Source: Candidatus Eiseniibacteriota bacterium
GTDB taxonomy: Bacteria > Eisenbacteria > RBG-16-71-46 > CAIMUX01 > WJJG01
Length of the DNA: 53,599 nucleotides
Direction of reading: 5' to 3'
Assembly: GCA_023129715.1 (NCBI GenBank)
Contig: JAGMBO010000049.1
Coordinates: forward strand, 1-53,599
Below the pieces are notes generated by a model. The model was not told where the DNA came from. It saw only the letters and a program-made list of their open reading frames with translations, and made no database searches. Position numbers and translations under genes: made by a program. Positions 7,681 through 16,742 of this stretch are shown one piece after another; the stretch's first letter is position 1; every line of letters begins with the position of its first letter.

Positions 7681-7772
7681 AGAACTCGACTCTCGGCTCC
7701 ACGGTGCCGATGCAGTCCCTTCCTGCCCAACCTCGTCTGAGCCCAGCCCAGCTTGGATTCCGCCGGGGCGAA

Positions 7773-9395
7773 TCACAGCTTCCCTCCACACCACAGCGCG
7801 GCATTCGTCAGTAGCTTCCTGACTTCCGTGTGCAGGATCGTCGCGCTGTAATGCCCGGGCCGGAAGCAGAAGACACGACCTCCCGCTGCGCCACCATTGA
7901 GATCGCGCGTCCAGGCGGCTGCCTGGGAATGACCCGGCCACGACTCCGTGATCAGTACATCCGCGTCCCCGGCCAGCCACTCGAGAGGCCAGGACTCATC
8001 GCGGATCGAGAAGCTCGGCGACACGCCCTGGCAGATCGGGTGCGATGCGTTGCTCATCGCGAACGAAAGCGTACGACCGGTTGGGTGCCGGCTGCCGCTG
8101 GATCCGAAGACCTCAGTCAGCAAGTATTCATCCGACGGGCGCCAACCCCGCCAGAGCACATCATGGATGCCGATCAGGTTGCCACCGGCCAGGACGTACT
8201 CTCTGAGGTGCGTCTCCAGGGCCCACGGGATGTCCACGTGCTCGTGCTCCTGCGTGATGAATGCGAGGATGATCACATCAACGCCGGTGCTGTAGTACAG
8301 CAGATCGAGATTGGATACGGTGATTGCCTCGATGCCCGGATGCGCGTTGAGCGCACCGGCGAGGGCCCGATTCGACCAGACCCAGACTTGGATCGCGTCG
8401 CCGTGTCCCCACAGTCGCTCAGCCAGTTCGACAAACTGGCCGTTGCGCTGGTAGGGTTGATAGACCGCCCAGAGGTTGGCAATGAACTGATAATCTTTAG
8501 TGAGCCATTGCTGGAATACCGTCCAGGTCTCGCGGACGTAGCGCTTTGCCGGTTCCGAGTGCATGTTTGCTTCATAGCTCTCCAGCATGGCCTGGGCATC
8601 ACTGATCCGAGCCAAGAGGTTCGAGGCCTGGTACTCCACCTCCCGCAGGTAGCCGGCGATGCGGTCCTCGATCCCTTCCCGCCGGGCAGGATCGTCGTCA
8701 TAGTGGTCGCGGTGGCGGAGATGGTAGTCGTGTGCGCGATTATAGGTGCGTTGCTCATCCTCGATCTCCGACTGCAGCTCGGTCAGGAGATCGAAGACCT
8801 CGCAGGCTGCAATCGAGCTTCCGCTACGACATCGGATGTGAAGCTGCGTCGTCCCGGCCAGCAGACCATAGGAAACGAAGCTCTGGTTGATCTCGTTGGC
8901 CTGCGAGGTGATCACCTGAATCAGCGTGTGACCTCCCTGTACTCCCTGAAGAAGGGAGGAGAAGAAGGTTGTTCGCGAGTAGAGATCTGCGACCGTTGCC
9001 AGAAGCCGGGTGAGTTCCTGGGTCTCGATTCCTAGAGAGTAGGGGCGGTAGAGATCCTCGACATTCTCGCCCGCCTGACGGGCTCGGGCGCCGCCATCAT
9101 TGACGCCGTCCACGATATAGTCCTCGAAGAGCAGCTCGCGGAAGGACTCGTACTGGTCGATGCGATACTGATACCACTCAGCCTTGTTGAGATCGGCCTC
9201 GAGCACGCCGTCCACGCCTCCGGGCCCGACGTCCTCGGCGGGGTCGCTGCTGACAAGGCATCCCGCGACGATGACTGCGGAGAAGAGGATCGTGGTTGCG
9301 AGCGCCAGGTGACGGAGCAGCGGAGACGAAGGCAGAAGCAGAAGCTTCGATCCTGGGTTCGATTGGCAAGACCGTCTATTGCTCGATGAACGCAT
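7773..9395 (-). CDS. Lipoprotein with C-terminal ThuA-like (GATase-like fold) domain
   Basis: 540 residues. The N-terminus has a hydrophobic signal and lipobox VAGC (Cys near 46), so the protein should be lipid-anchored. The middle (about 65-330) is helical and not recognised. The C-terminal 200 residues (VDVIILAFITQEHEHV, YVLAGGNLIGIHDVLW, GRVFCFRPGHYSATILHTEVRKLLTNAALW) resemble ThuA-like proteins, a class-I-glutamine-amidotransferase-like fold often linked to carbohydrate metabolism. AGGAGG precedes ATG 9395 at good distance. It lies downstream of the beta-barrel gene on the same strand with a hairpin between. Substrate unknown; the ThuA assignment is moderate. Confidence 0.7.
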   Translation of the reverse strand: MRSSSNRRSCQSNPGSKLLLLPSSPLLRHLALATTILFSAVIVAGCLVSSDPAEDVGPGGVDGVLEADLNKAEWYQYRIDQYESFRELLFEDYIVDGVNDGGARARQAGENVEDLYRPYSLGIETQELTRLLATVADLYSRTTFFSSLLQGVQGGHTLIQVITSQANEINQSFVSYGLLAGTTQLHIRCRSGSSIAACEVFDLLTELQSEIEDEQRTYNRAHDYHLRHRDHYDDDPARREGIEDRIAGYLREVEYQASNLLARISDAQAMLESYEANMHSEPAKRYVRETWTVFQQWLTKDYQFIANLWAVYQPYQRNGQFVELAERLWGHGDAIQVWVWSNRALAGALNAHPGIEAITVSNLDLLYYSTGVDVIILAFITQEHEHVDIPWALETHLREYVLAGGNLIGIHDVLWRGWRPSDEYLLTEVFGSSGSRHPTGRTLSFAMSNASHPICQGVSPSFSIRDESWPLEWLAGDADVLITESWPGHSQAAAWTRDLNGGAAGGRVFCFRPGHYSATILHTEVRKLLTNAALWCGGKL

Positions 9396-9424
9396 GATAC
9401 ACCTCCTGATTCCGAATATGCAGA

Positions 9425-9457
9425 ATCCCCCCTCGACTGCGGAGGCCGAGGGGGGAT
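9425..9457 (-). terminator. GC-rich hairpin between beta-barrel and ThuA-like genes
   Basis: ATCCCCCCTCG (9425-9435) pairs perfectly with CGAGGGGGGAT (9447-9457). It starts 6 nt past the stop codon of the upstream leftward gene. No clear T-tract follows, so it may be a weak terminator or an attenuator between the two genes. Confidence 0.5.
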
Positions 9458-9462
9458 CGCCA

Positions 9463-10197
9463 CTAGAAGTAGTAGGTCAACCCGGTCTCGAACCGCGAGC
9501 CACTGAGGCTCAGATGCGAGTTTTCACTGTATGATATGTAGGAATTGGAGTAGTCGCGAGTCTCGTTCAGGGTGCGGCCAAGGTGGTACTGGTACTCCGC
9601 AGAGATCGAGAAGTGGTCGCCCATGTAGAATTCAGCGCCCACGAGTGGGAAGACACTCGCGCCGTACTCGATGTAGTCCTCCTGGGAATCGTCGACAGGC
9701 TCCTCGGGCCGCGGATGAGTGACGAACACTGCGGCTAATCCGAAACCGAGGCAGAGATCCAGCCGGTCGGCTACGACTTCGATGCCGTAGGGCCAGGCGA
9801 AGACGACTCGGTGCAGGGAGTAGGGCCATTCGGACGGCTCGATGTCCGTACTCCCGCCCTCAGATGTGCTGCTCGTGTAGACCATGTCGCTCTCCTGGCG
9901 GTAGTCGTAGGCGAATCGGAAGTCCAATCCCGACGCCCGGCGGCTCACGTAGGCCAGCCCTAGGGTGATCACAGACTCGGTTTCGCCGCACATGGTGGCC
10001 GAGCCGCTGAAGGAACCGCTGATGCCCGGAATGTTGTAGCTGCCACTGAACTCGGAGCTGCGGTCGAGCGTGGGCTCGTAGCTACCGACGCGGACCGAGA
10101 AGCCTTTGGCCAGCGGACCCGGTCCCGCCAGAGCAGGCGACACAGCCACGCAACCCGCTGTCATACAGGTACATACAATAATCATCAACTGTCTCAT
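9463..10197 (-). CDS. Outer-membrane beta-barrel protein
   Basis: 244 residues. Signal peptide MRQLMIIVCTCMTAGCVAVSPALAG (cleavage probably after ALA; a lipobox-like AGC also occurs). The mature part alternates polar and aromatic residues in strand-like segments and ends in SGSRFETGLTYYF, the terminal aromatic residue typical of barrels assembled by BAM. The size fits an 8- to 10-stranded barrel of the OmpA/OmpW type. ATG 10197 is chosen over an upstream in-frame codon because the signal peptide starts there and a GGAGGG site precedes it. Its presence argues for an outer membrane. Ligand or role unknown. Confidence 0.72.
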   Translation of the reverse strand: MRQLMIIVCTCMTAGCVAVSPALAGPGPLAKGFSVRVGSYEPTLDRSSEFSGSYNIPGISGSFSGSATMCGETESVITLGLAYVSRRASGLDFRFAYDYRQESDMVYTSSTSEGGSTDIEPSEWPYSLHRVVFAWPYGIEVVADRLDLCLGFGLAAVFVTHPRPEEPVDDSQEDYIEYGASVFPLVGAEFYMGDHFSISAEYQYHLGRTLNETRDYSNSYISYSENSHLSLSGSRFETGLTYYF

Positions 10198-10510
10198 CAC
10201 CTTGCCCTCCTCGTTCTCTGAGCGCCGTAAGCCGGCGCGCCACTGGATCTCGTGCCCCCTCTTCACCAGGGGAGACGAGAAAAACCTTGACGGCCTTGCA
10301 GCTGAGCATAGGACCCCGGTCAGATGGCGAGTAGGCGCAGGAGGTTGCAGCAGTCGTGATTCTCATTGCTCCGGAATGAACACACTGCAAAAATGCGACT
10401 GATCTGCGTCACCGGGATTCGGCTGGCGCAGATAGAGCGCGTGTTGTCGCCGGGGTGAGTTCTCCCGTCATTCTGTGACGAACATTCCAGACCCTAGAGG
10501 ACACAGGACA
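10198..10510. promoter_or_regulatory. Divergent intergenic region
   Basis: About 310 nt between a leftward beta-barrel gene and a rightward FlgO-like lipoprotein gene; it must carry the promoters of both. No gene and no clear -35/-10 pair could be fixed by eye. Confidence 0.4.
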
Positions 10511-11956
10511 ATGACAACACCTTCGTTCTTGATTGGCTTCTTGGCGTGTGCTTGCGTGAGTTGCACGCTCGCAGGATGCAGTGCCAGAAAGACAACACCA
10601 TCCCTTAGGAATCCAAACACGCGATCATCGCAGAACGCAGCTGCCCATGCACAGCCGGGTTCGTACTCTGAGGCGACTGCATCTCTGGAGGGTGATTCTA
10701 GAACAACTGCTTGGGCTGTCGAGGAGGCGGTAGATTCGTTGGCCACTCAGGTATGCAACTGTCTCCAAGGTGACGCTAGCGTCCAGAATGTCGCTGTCAT
10801 GCCCTTCACGACGCTGGAGGGCTTCGAGACCACACTGGGCATGTACCTTGCCGAGAAGCTCTACGCCTCTCTATTCAGTTGCGGGACGACTTTTGGCTTG
10901 GTTGATCGACACAATCTACAACGGGCCTTTGATGAGATCACCATGGGCAGTGCTGGCCTGGTTGACTTGGACGCGATGCTCAAGGTCGGGAAGATCGTGA
11001 GCGCCGATGCGATCATCGTCGGGACAGTCACCGACGTCGGGGAGGTACTTGACGTCAATGCCCGTCTTGTCCAGACAGAAACCTCCAACGTTTTAGCCGT
11101 CTCCAGCCAGATTCTGCCCAAAGACGATGCCATTACTGCTCTGCTGCGGCAGGGGCGACGGGCTGTGCCCGGCACCTCCGCCCCTAGACTGTCGAAATCC
11201 GGAGTACCGATCGTAGAGGACGCGCCTGAGGACGTTGCGGTCCTTCTAAGCAACATGGCTTTCGCCTCAGCGATGAGTCAAGAGGCCAGTGGCAGGCTTG
11301 AGCTGGAGAAGATCTACTCCTTGATTCCGGAGGGCATCCCTTCGCACTTGGACAAGCGATATCTGGTCTTCAAGGATCTTGAGCGTGAGGATGAGGTCTA
11401 CTGTCTCACCAGGCGGGGTGAAGTGATCGTTGTCTCTGTGGACGAGGTGCGGGATCTTGGGGATGTAGAAGCCCTATTTCGCTATCATCGTGCAGTGAAC
11501 CAACTGATTCAGAAGGTGCACCCCACGTACCGGATGACCAATCAGCGCATTTACTGCAGTGAAGGTGCTGGTGTATACCGGAGAATACTGGCGGTGCGCG
11601 AGACGGTTTGGTTCACCGCAAAGGCAATCGAGTGGCAGCTTCGGGTGCCATTTGTTAAGGTGAGAGATGCAGAACTCTCCCTGTATAGCGACAACCACAA
11701 CATCGAGAGTGTGGACTACTACCTGGGATCGAGGAAGATCACGGTCCCAGACAAGAAGCACATGAGGATTGCAGTTGGACAGGACCTGAGCCCTGGAACA
11801 TCCGTTCGCTTGAGCACCAACGGTGTGCGGGTTTGGTATCTTCAGGGCAGCCTACGCTTAGTGACCGATCCCTCTGACGAGCGATTCATGCTGGGCGGGG
11901 AGGGCGAGATTGAGCATAGCTCGGGGCTAGAGGACCTCCGCTTGCCCTGGGAATGA
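10511..11956 (+). CDS. FlgO/CsgG-like lipoprotein
   Basis: 481 residues. Lipobox LAGC follows a hydrophobic segment (SFLIGFLACACVSCTLAGC). Residues about 85-220 have the FlgO/CsgG-type pattern VAVMPFTTLEG, LAEKLYASLF, GLVDRHNLQRAFDEI, ADAIIVGTVTDVG, then a final strand with TSNVLAVSSQIL. In this family the fold is an alpha/beta domain in outer-membrane lipoproteins that often assemble into rings. The last 260 residues are not recognised. ATG 10511 is chosen because the signal starts there and ACAGGA precedes it; an in-frame ATG at 10475 exists. A likely bidirectional terminator lies just past the stop. Confidence 0.65.
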   Translation: MTTPSFLIGFLACACVSCTLAGCSARKTTPSLRNPNTRSSQNAAAHAQPGSYSEATASLEGDSRTTAWAVEEAVDSLATQVCNCLQGDASVQNVAVMPFTTLEGFETTLGMYLAEKLYASLFSCGTTFGLVDRHNLQRAFDEITMGSAGLVDLDAMLKVGKIVSADAIIVGTVTDVGEVLDVNARLVQTETSNVLAVSSQILPKDDAITALLRQGRRAVPGTSAPRLSKSGVPIVEDAPEDVAVLLSNMAFASAMSQEASGRLELEKIYSLIPEGIPSHLDKRYLVFKDLEREDEVYCLTRRGEVIVVSVDEVRDLGDVEALFRYHRAVNQLIQKVHPTYRMTNQRIYCSEGAGVYRRILAVRETVWFTAKAIEWQLRVPFVKVRDAELSLYSDNHNIESVDYYLGSRKITVPDKKHMRIAVGQDLSPGTSVRLSTNGVRVWYLQGSLRLVTDPSDERFMLGGEGEIEHSSGLEDLRLPWE

Positions 11957-11997
11957 TCTCCCGGGTAGATCTCGCTGATCTTCCTTCGGGACGGGCG

Positions 11998-12030
11998 GGC
12001 CCCAGCGTATCTTTCGGGTACGCGGGGGCC
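11998..12030. terminator. Probable bidirectional terminator hairpin between convergent genes
   Basis: GGCCCCAGCGTA (11998-12009) pairs with TACGCGGGGGCC (12019-12030) with a single mismatch, and a TTCTCT stretch follows on the plus strand. It lies between the converging ends of the 10511-11956 and 12111-13064 genes. Confidence 0.55.
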
Positions 12031-12110
12031 TTCTCTCGCAGGGGTGGGTCTCGACGTATCGCTGGCGCCCGGAGCGATTCTTCCCCGGGCACCCCGCCAG
12101 CGCCCCGCGG

Positions 12111-13064
12111 CTACTCCATCTTCAGGCGCACCTCATCTCCGGTCTCGAATCCCTCACCGGAGACGATCTCGACGGTCGTCGCCTTCACGTCGATCTCGGT
12201 GGCACGCACGACACCGACATCAGCATACAGGCGCTTGATGATCTCGTGAGTCCTGGGATGCTCGATCTCCTGAACCAGCCGGCGCACGTCGAAGACCATG
12301 CCCGGTACGATGCCGATGTTATCCTCGGCATCGATAAACAGAAGCTCGCCAGCCACGATCAGGATCCCCGACCAGGGCTTCAATGAAGTCTGCGCGGCGA
12401 CCTTATCGACGATCAGTTGGATCGCCTTGTGCGTGGCCTTGCCGACGATATGATCGTCGAAGGTCTTCGTGTCGCCGAATGAGAAGTCGGAAGTGCTAAG
12501 CCCAATCGAGGTCGATGTGTCCTCGGCATTGACATCCTCGGCGAGAACGATCTCGCCGCTGCCGATGTCGATGATCCGCAGGGAGATGCCGATCCTTCCG
12601 ATGTACTTCGTCGCGCCGGCAGAGACGGGGGATTTTCCGAACAGGCTCTTTGCGATACTGCCTCCGATCTCTTGTTCCTTGTAGCCAAACTCGGTGACGG
12701 TGGCCTTGACCAGGAAGTCGCCGATCTCGAGTTTCTTGGCCGCTTCCACCGAGGGATTGGCGAGATCCGATAGGCTCATTCCCTTCTCGCCGAGGATCTG
12801 ATCCATGGCCGCGCGTTCGAAAATGCGGAAGCGACCTGACTTGTGCAGTGCGGTGATCAGAATATCTGTCATTCCGTCTCCGACGCCTTGGCCGTGGTAC
12901 CACGTATGGTCGGCTTTGTCCTCGAACGGCGCCACGATGACGCGGTACTTGATGCCGACCGAGGCAGCAGGATCATCAGCGGAAGCGCTCGGAGCATAGC
13001 CGAACACCAAAGGCAGCAAGGCGGCGACAAACAGTGAGTGGCGCACAATCATCGACAAGGTCAT
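12111..13064 (-). CDS. CsgG-family exported protein
   Basis: 317 residues. Signal peptide (about 1-29, ending SASA), then a CsgG-like domain: YRVIVAPFEDKADHTWYHGQGVGDGMTDILITALHKSGRFRIFER, a QILGEKG motif, DFLVKATVTEF, IGISLRIIDIGSGEIVLAEDVNAE. CsgG proteins form secretion or surface-assembly channels for curli; many CsgG-like paralogues are periplasmic ring or adapter proteins of unknown role. The C-terminal 70 residues (SGILIVAGELLFIDAEDNIGIVPGMVF onward) form a small beta domain seen in FlgT-type and related envelope proteins. A good AAGGAGGG site precedes ATG 13064. It is the last gene of a leftward set headed by the kinase at 16742. Confidence 0.78.
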   Translation of the reverse strand: MTLSMIVRHSLFVAALLPLVFGYAPSASADDPAASVGIKYRVIVAPFEDKADHTWYHGQGVGDGMTDILITALHKSGRFRIFERAAMDQILGEKGMSLSDLANPSVEAAKKLEIGDFLVKATVTEFGYKEQEIGGSIAKSLFGKSPVSAGATKYIGRIGISLRIIDIGSGEIVLAEDVNAEDTSTSIGLSTSDFSFGDTKTFDDHIVGKATHKAIQLIVDKVAAQTSLKPWSGILIVAGELLFIDAEDNIGIVPGMVFDVRRLVQEIEHPRTHEIIKRLYADVGVVRATEIDVKATTVEIVSGEGFETGDEVRLKME

Positions 13065-13150
13065 CGCGTTCCCTCCTTTTCATCGAGCAGTTGCCCAAGC
13101 TTCCTTCCTGAGTCATCTTCCATGTCGCCATAAGCGGCATCTCGGCTGAG

Positions 13151-14230
13151 CTATTCATTGTGTTCTAGTTCGATGTGGCCCCGACTGAGGGCAACAACAC
13201 CGAACCGCGATTTCTGACGGCGGGTGAGCGCGCGAACAAAATCCGCCGACTTGCAGGCGATGCGGGCTTGATAGCGGGCGATACCCTGAGCGCAGTCCTG
13301 CAACGCCAGGGTCTCGACCTCTCCGCTTCCGATGATGTGAGTCTCCAACGAGGTGAGTTCACCACAATTGGCGCCCGAAACGACTAGTTCAACTTGATAA
13401 GGGGGGCCGATGGCAGGGGCCATGTTCCAGAGGAGATCCTGGCCGACGTCGTCGCAGTAGGCCTGGATGGCTTTCTTGATCGAGCCATCCTCCGTATTGG
13501 CGGAGCCGCGGCCCTCGCTGGATTGGAAGGTATAGACGACCTGGCCGGTCTCGACGATGACGACCTGGATCGAAAGCTGGGAGCGGGAGCTAATGATCGG
13601 GAACTGCGAATTGCCGACCCGGCCGGTGACGACCGAGTGCAACTCACCCAGCACGAGCACATCGACCCCTTCGGCGGCTGCGGCATCCAGGCCATCGGCC
13701 AAGTCGCGCGGCATTGCCGATCGCGGGCGGACGATCCGATAGCCGGCGCGCTGCAGCGAAGCGGTGATCTCGCCGGCCAGCAGGTTGCCACCCACGCGGG
13801 GTTCCCCGGGGGAGGGAACGACCACAACCATCACGCCAGGGTTGCCCATGAGCTCGATCAGCGTCTTCAGATTCTCGAGTTTCGAGATCCTGCCCTTGGT
13901 GACCGTGGCGCGCAGGGCGATCTCGAAGCCCATCGAGGAGTTCGGGTTCTCGAAGAGGACCTCGTAGTTCTCAACGAAGCCCTGCGATTTGGTGAGAATG
14001 ATGTCCATGACCAGGCGGAAGCGCTCGACCTCCGACTTGGCCTGCACCGTGACACCGAGGCCCTGTTCAACCGCTGCCCGGAACGCATCCCGCAGGGCAA
14101 GCCGGCGGTCGGCTCCATAGCCTCGCACCTCGACGACGTGGGACTCTGCCAAGACCAGGGTGGGCAGACAGGCTGCCAGGATGAATGCGCCCATGAACAC
14201 CCTGATTGGATTGGCGTGGATCTTCCTCAT
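13151..14230 (-). CDS. FlgT-N-domain exported protein
   Basis: 359 residues with signal peptide (FMGAFILAACLPTLVLAES). Residues about 32-115 match the FlgT N-terminal pattern: VEVRGYGADRRLALRDAFRAAVEQGLGVTVQAKSEVERF, IILTKSQGFVENYEVL, with a following RATVTKGRI strand. FlgT builds part of the outer ring of polar flagella in Vibrio, but no flagellar gene is nearby and proteins with this module occur in non-flagellar envelope systems. The middle (about 120-240) has a second alpha/beta unit (VMVVVVPSPGEPRVGG, AGYRIVRPRSAM, VDVLVLGELHSV) of the FlgO/CsgG sort. It follows the 14242-15159 gene by 11 nt. Confidence 0.72.
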   Translation of the reverse strand: MRKIHANPIRVFMGAFILAACLPTLVLAESHVVEVRGYGADRRLALRDAFRAAVEQGLGVTVQAKSEVERFRLVMDIILTKSQGFVENYEVLFENPNSSMGFEIALRATVTKGRISKLENLKTLIELMGNPGVMVVVVPSPGEPRVGGNLLAGEITASLQRAGYRIVRPRSAMPRDLADGLDAAAAEGVDVLVLGELHSVVTGRVGNSQFPIISSRSQLSIQVVIVETGQVVYTFQSSEGRGSANTEDGSIKKAIQAYCDDVGQDLLWNMAPAIGPPYQVELVVSGANCGELTSLETHIIGSGEVETLALQDCAQGIARYQARIACKSADFVRALTRRQKSRFGVVALSRGHIELEHNE

Positions 14231-14241
14231 GGTTCCATCCT

Positions 14242-15159
14242 CTAGTAGACGATCACGACCTTGCAGTTGCGCAATAGGAACCCCAGGCTCTTGGGGTCGA
14301 TGTCATCCTCGAGTTGATCGGAGGAGAGCACCAGGTCAGTAGCGCGCAGAGCGGTGCCCTTCACTGCCGTCGCCGTGAGAATCAGGGGATGCGTGGCCAC
14401 GCGCTCCGATTCCCTGGCTGCATCCAGCGTCGATGCCCACCCCACGAGTCCGTTGCCCTCGGCGATCTCGGGATCGACATGATCGGGTGAGCGCGCGTAG
14501 ATGGTCGAGCCATCTTCGAGAAACACCGCGGGGCTGAGCGACGGAACCAGTCCCATCTCGTCCGCATTGATGATGATCCCGGTGACGACGACTACTACCG
14601 TGTCTGTGCCACCCACGGCGTCTGTGCCGGTCGGTTGCTGCGGCGCGGGAGGCAGCAGGGCGGTCCAATCGTCGATCACTCGAGGCTCGGCGGGGTAGAG
14701 GCTGTCGCTCAGGGACCCGTCTCCGTTGAGGGCCACGCGCACGAGTACCTCGGCGCTGCGGTCCTCATGAAAGTGGGTCTCGATCGGCTGGACCCCGCGG
14801 AGGAACCCGGAAACGCGAGTGTTGATGGCGTGATCCGAGGCCATCCTGTTGTGTACGGTGACCTCGGCATCGATAGCCAGCCCGTGGATGATCTCGGTCA
14901 AGTTGCGCATCGCATCGAGTTGTGCGGCCCGTTCGGCGTGTCTCTTGGCGAGAGCGAGATTCGTCTCTCCCTCGGGAGGCAAGCCAAGCCCCCGCGCATA
15001 GACAAACCCGCTATCCCAGTCCACCCCGGTCTCGGGGCCCTGCGGGCCGCTGTGCGCGGCCCCGGCAGAACAGAACAGCAATCCGATCAGGGTGTAGGCG
15101 ATCAAGCTGGCGTTGATGCGTGAGCAGCGAGAGCGTTCATGTGCTGGCAAACAGATCAT
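14242..15159 (-). CDS. LPP20/FlgP-like exported protein
   Basis: 305 residues. An N-terminal hydrophobic segment (ASLIAYTLIGLLFCSAGAAHSG) is a signal peptide, perhaps lipidated. The next part (ARGLGLPPEGETNLALAKRHAERAAQLDAMRNLTEIIHGLAIDAEVTVHN) is the LPP20-type motif, in which repeated Ala-rich helices are followed by a strand with VRVAL. The C-terminal half is a separate beta-rich unit ending in NCKVVIVY. The start codon shares its first base with the stop of the kinase upstream (TAATG), so translation is coupled. With the next two genes it makes an LPP20/FlgT/CsgG set, like FlgP-FlgT-FlgO of flagella but alone. Confidence 0.68.
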   Translation of the reverse strand: MICLPAHERSRCSRINASLIAYTLIGLLFCSAGAAHSGPQGPETGVDWDSGFVYARGLGLPPEGETNLALAKRHAERAAQLDAMRNLTEIIHGLAIDAEVTVHNRMASDHAINTRVSGFLRGVQPIETHFHEDRSAEVLVRVALNGDGSLSDSLYPAEPRVIDDWTALLPPAPQQPTGTDAVGGTDTVVVVVTGIIINADEMGLVPSLSPAVFLEDGSTIYARSPDHVDPEIAEGNGLVGWASTLDAARESERVATHPLILTATAVKGTALRATDLVLSSDQLEDDIDPKSLGFLLRNCKVVIVY

Positions 15160-16742
15160 TATTCACCTCTTGCCGGACGAGCCTCGGCGAGTATCTCGGC
15201 CAGGTTGTTCAACTCATCGTTCTCGGGGTCTAAGGCGAGGCCGATCTGGCAGGAGCGCTCGGCGGCCGTCTGATCGGATAGACCGTATTGTGTCCAGGCG
15301 AGCTTGGCATAGTACTTGGTCTGAGTTTCATCGTGACGAACGGCGGCGCTGAAGAGCTCCGCGGCCCGGGCGTAATCCTGCAGTTCATACGCCCCGAGCC
15401 CCCACCAGTAGTGAAGTTCGGCTAACTGGGCTGCCGGGAAGTCAGTCGTAGCGATTTGCTCATCAGGGTCCAGCGTCATCAGACGCCGCCAGTCTTGGTC
15501 CTCATAGGCCTGCCGGCTGAGCACATACAGCCGAGCGACGTTGACCTGGGGGTTTGAAACGGAGTCCGGAGTTCCGGGACGCAGTGAGGTGACTCCCCAG
15601 ATGGCAGCGAGTACGAGGACGGCTCCCAAGGCAGCGAAGTATGGCCAGCGCCTTCGCTGCGGCGGATGCGATTCATTGTGCGTCTCTTGTCCAGGGGTTG
15701 GGGGAGACGGCGTCCGGCCCGGGCCGCTCAGTGTGGGCTCAAGAGGGCCGGGGACAGTCTTGACGGTCTCCGGTGGGAGGGGCTGTAGCGCCTTTAGACC
15801 GGCTTCCAGATCCTTCCAGAACTCCCCCACACTGTAGTGGCGCCTCTCCGGCTTCCGGTGCATGGCTCGCAGGAGCGGCTTGCGAAGCGGCTTGGGGATT
15901 TCTTCCTCGTCGATCTGAGTGGGGAGTTGACCGGTCAGCAGATGGTAGCAGGTCTTTGCCAGCGCGAAGATGTCACTGCGCTGGTCGAGCCGCTCCGGGT
16001 GCTCATACTGCTCGGGCGGCATGTAGGCAGTTGTCCCGGCGGCCTCCACGGGACGCGTGGCGCTCGGATCGATCGTCACCCGTGCAAGGCCGAAATCGAC
16101 GAGCTTCGGGATGCCATCCTCGGTCACGAGGATATTGCTCGGCTTCAGATCGAGATGGATCACGTTGTGGCGATGGGCATAGGCGAGTGCGTCGCAAATG
16201 TCCCGCATGAGCTCGTGCAGCACCGCCGGAGAGAGGCGGCCTTCCGAGTTGAGGCGATCGAGTAGATTCTCGCCGGATACCCACTCCATCAGAATGAAAT
16301 CACCATCGGCATCCGTGCCATGCTCGTAGACATGCACGATATGTGGGTGACTGAGGGCCGCGATCGAGCGGGCTTCGGAGAGAAACCGCTCGCAAGCGCG
16401 CGGATCCCGGGCGAATTGCGGCGCCAATCGCTTCAGAGCGGCCTCCCGGCAGAGCTTGTGATCCCGGATGCGAAACACCCGTCCCATGGAACCGGGCGGC
16501 CGTTCCTCGAGAATCTCGAACCGTCCCTTGGCATACGGCTGGGGCTTGGGGGCGAGGGGTTGGATTCGAGTGGCGGAAGGGTCGGGGGGCGGATCTCCTG
16601 CGGGCGCTTCGTTGGGAGGTGCGCCGGGTCGAGCCTGGGACGTGCGCTCCTCGGCAGTCGACGATTGGCGCGGGAAGCGCCCGCAGTGGGGGCACATCTT
16701 TGTGCCTTCGGGGATCACCATCTGGCAGTGAGGGCACTTCAT
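15159..16742 (-). CDS. Membrane Ser/Thr protein kinase with zinc ribbon and extracytoplasmic TPRs, atypical HLD motif
   Basis: 527 residues. Zinc ribbon CPHCQMVIPEGTKMCPHCG at the N-terminus, kinase domain (about 73-315), Pro-rich linker, one membrane helix (WPYFAALGAVLVLAAIWGV, about 370-388), and TPR-like repeats to the C-terminus. The catalytic loop reads HLDLKPSN: the Asp and Asn are kept but the usual Arg is Leu, as in RD-minus kinases. The glycine loop is also altered (RPPGSMGRVF). VDFG and the APE-equivalent PPEQ are present, so it is probably active but controlled differently. AGGAGG precedes ATG 16742. It leads the operon encoding the LPP20-, FlgT- and CsgG-like envelope proteins, which may be its targets or ligands. 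Confidence 0.88.
   Translation of the reverse strand: MKCPHCQMVIPEGTKMCPHCGRFPRQSSTAEERTSQARPGAPPNEAPAGDPPPDPSATRIQPLAPKPQPYAKGRFEILEERPPGSMGRVFRIRDHKLCREAALKRLAPQFARDPRACERFLSEARSIAALSHPHIVHVYEHGTDADGDFILMEWVSGENLLDRLNSEGRLSPAVLHELMRDICDALAYAHRHNVIHLDLKPSNILVTEDGIPKLVDFGLARVTIDPSATRPVEAAGTTAYMPPEQYEHPERLDQRSDIFALAKTCYHLLTGQLPTQIDEEEIPKPLRKPLLRAMHRKPERRHYSVGEFWKDLEAGLKALQPLPPETVKTVPGPLEPTLSGPGRTPSPPTPGQETHNESHPPQRRRWPYFAALGAVLVLAAIWGVTSLRPGTPDSVSNPQVNVARLYVLSRQAYEDQDWRRLMTLDPDEQIATTDFPAAQLAELHYWWGLGAYELQDYARAAELFSAAVRHDETQTKYYAKLAWTQYGLSDQTAAERSCQIGLALDPENDELNNLAEILAEARPARGE

Noticed and set aside
7830-9035. 401-codon plus-strand frame opposite the ThuA-like lipoprotein gene
   Set aside because: It lies fully antisense to a gene with signal peptide, lipobox and ribosome site; its protein has no recognisable domain, as expected for a high-GC shadow frame.
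13394-14245. 283-codon plus-strand frame opposite the FlgT-like gene
   Set aside because: Shadow frame of the FlgT-like gene, without a ribosome site or known domain.
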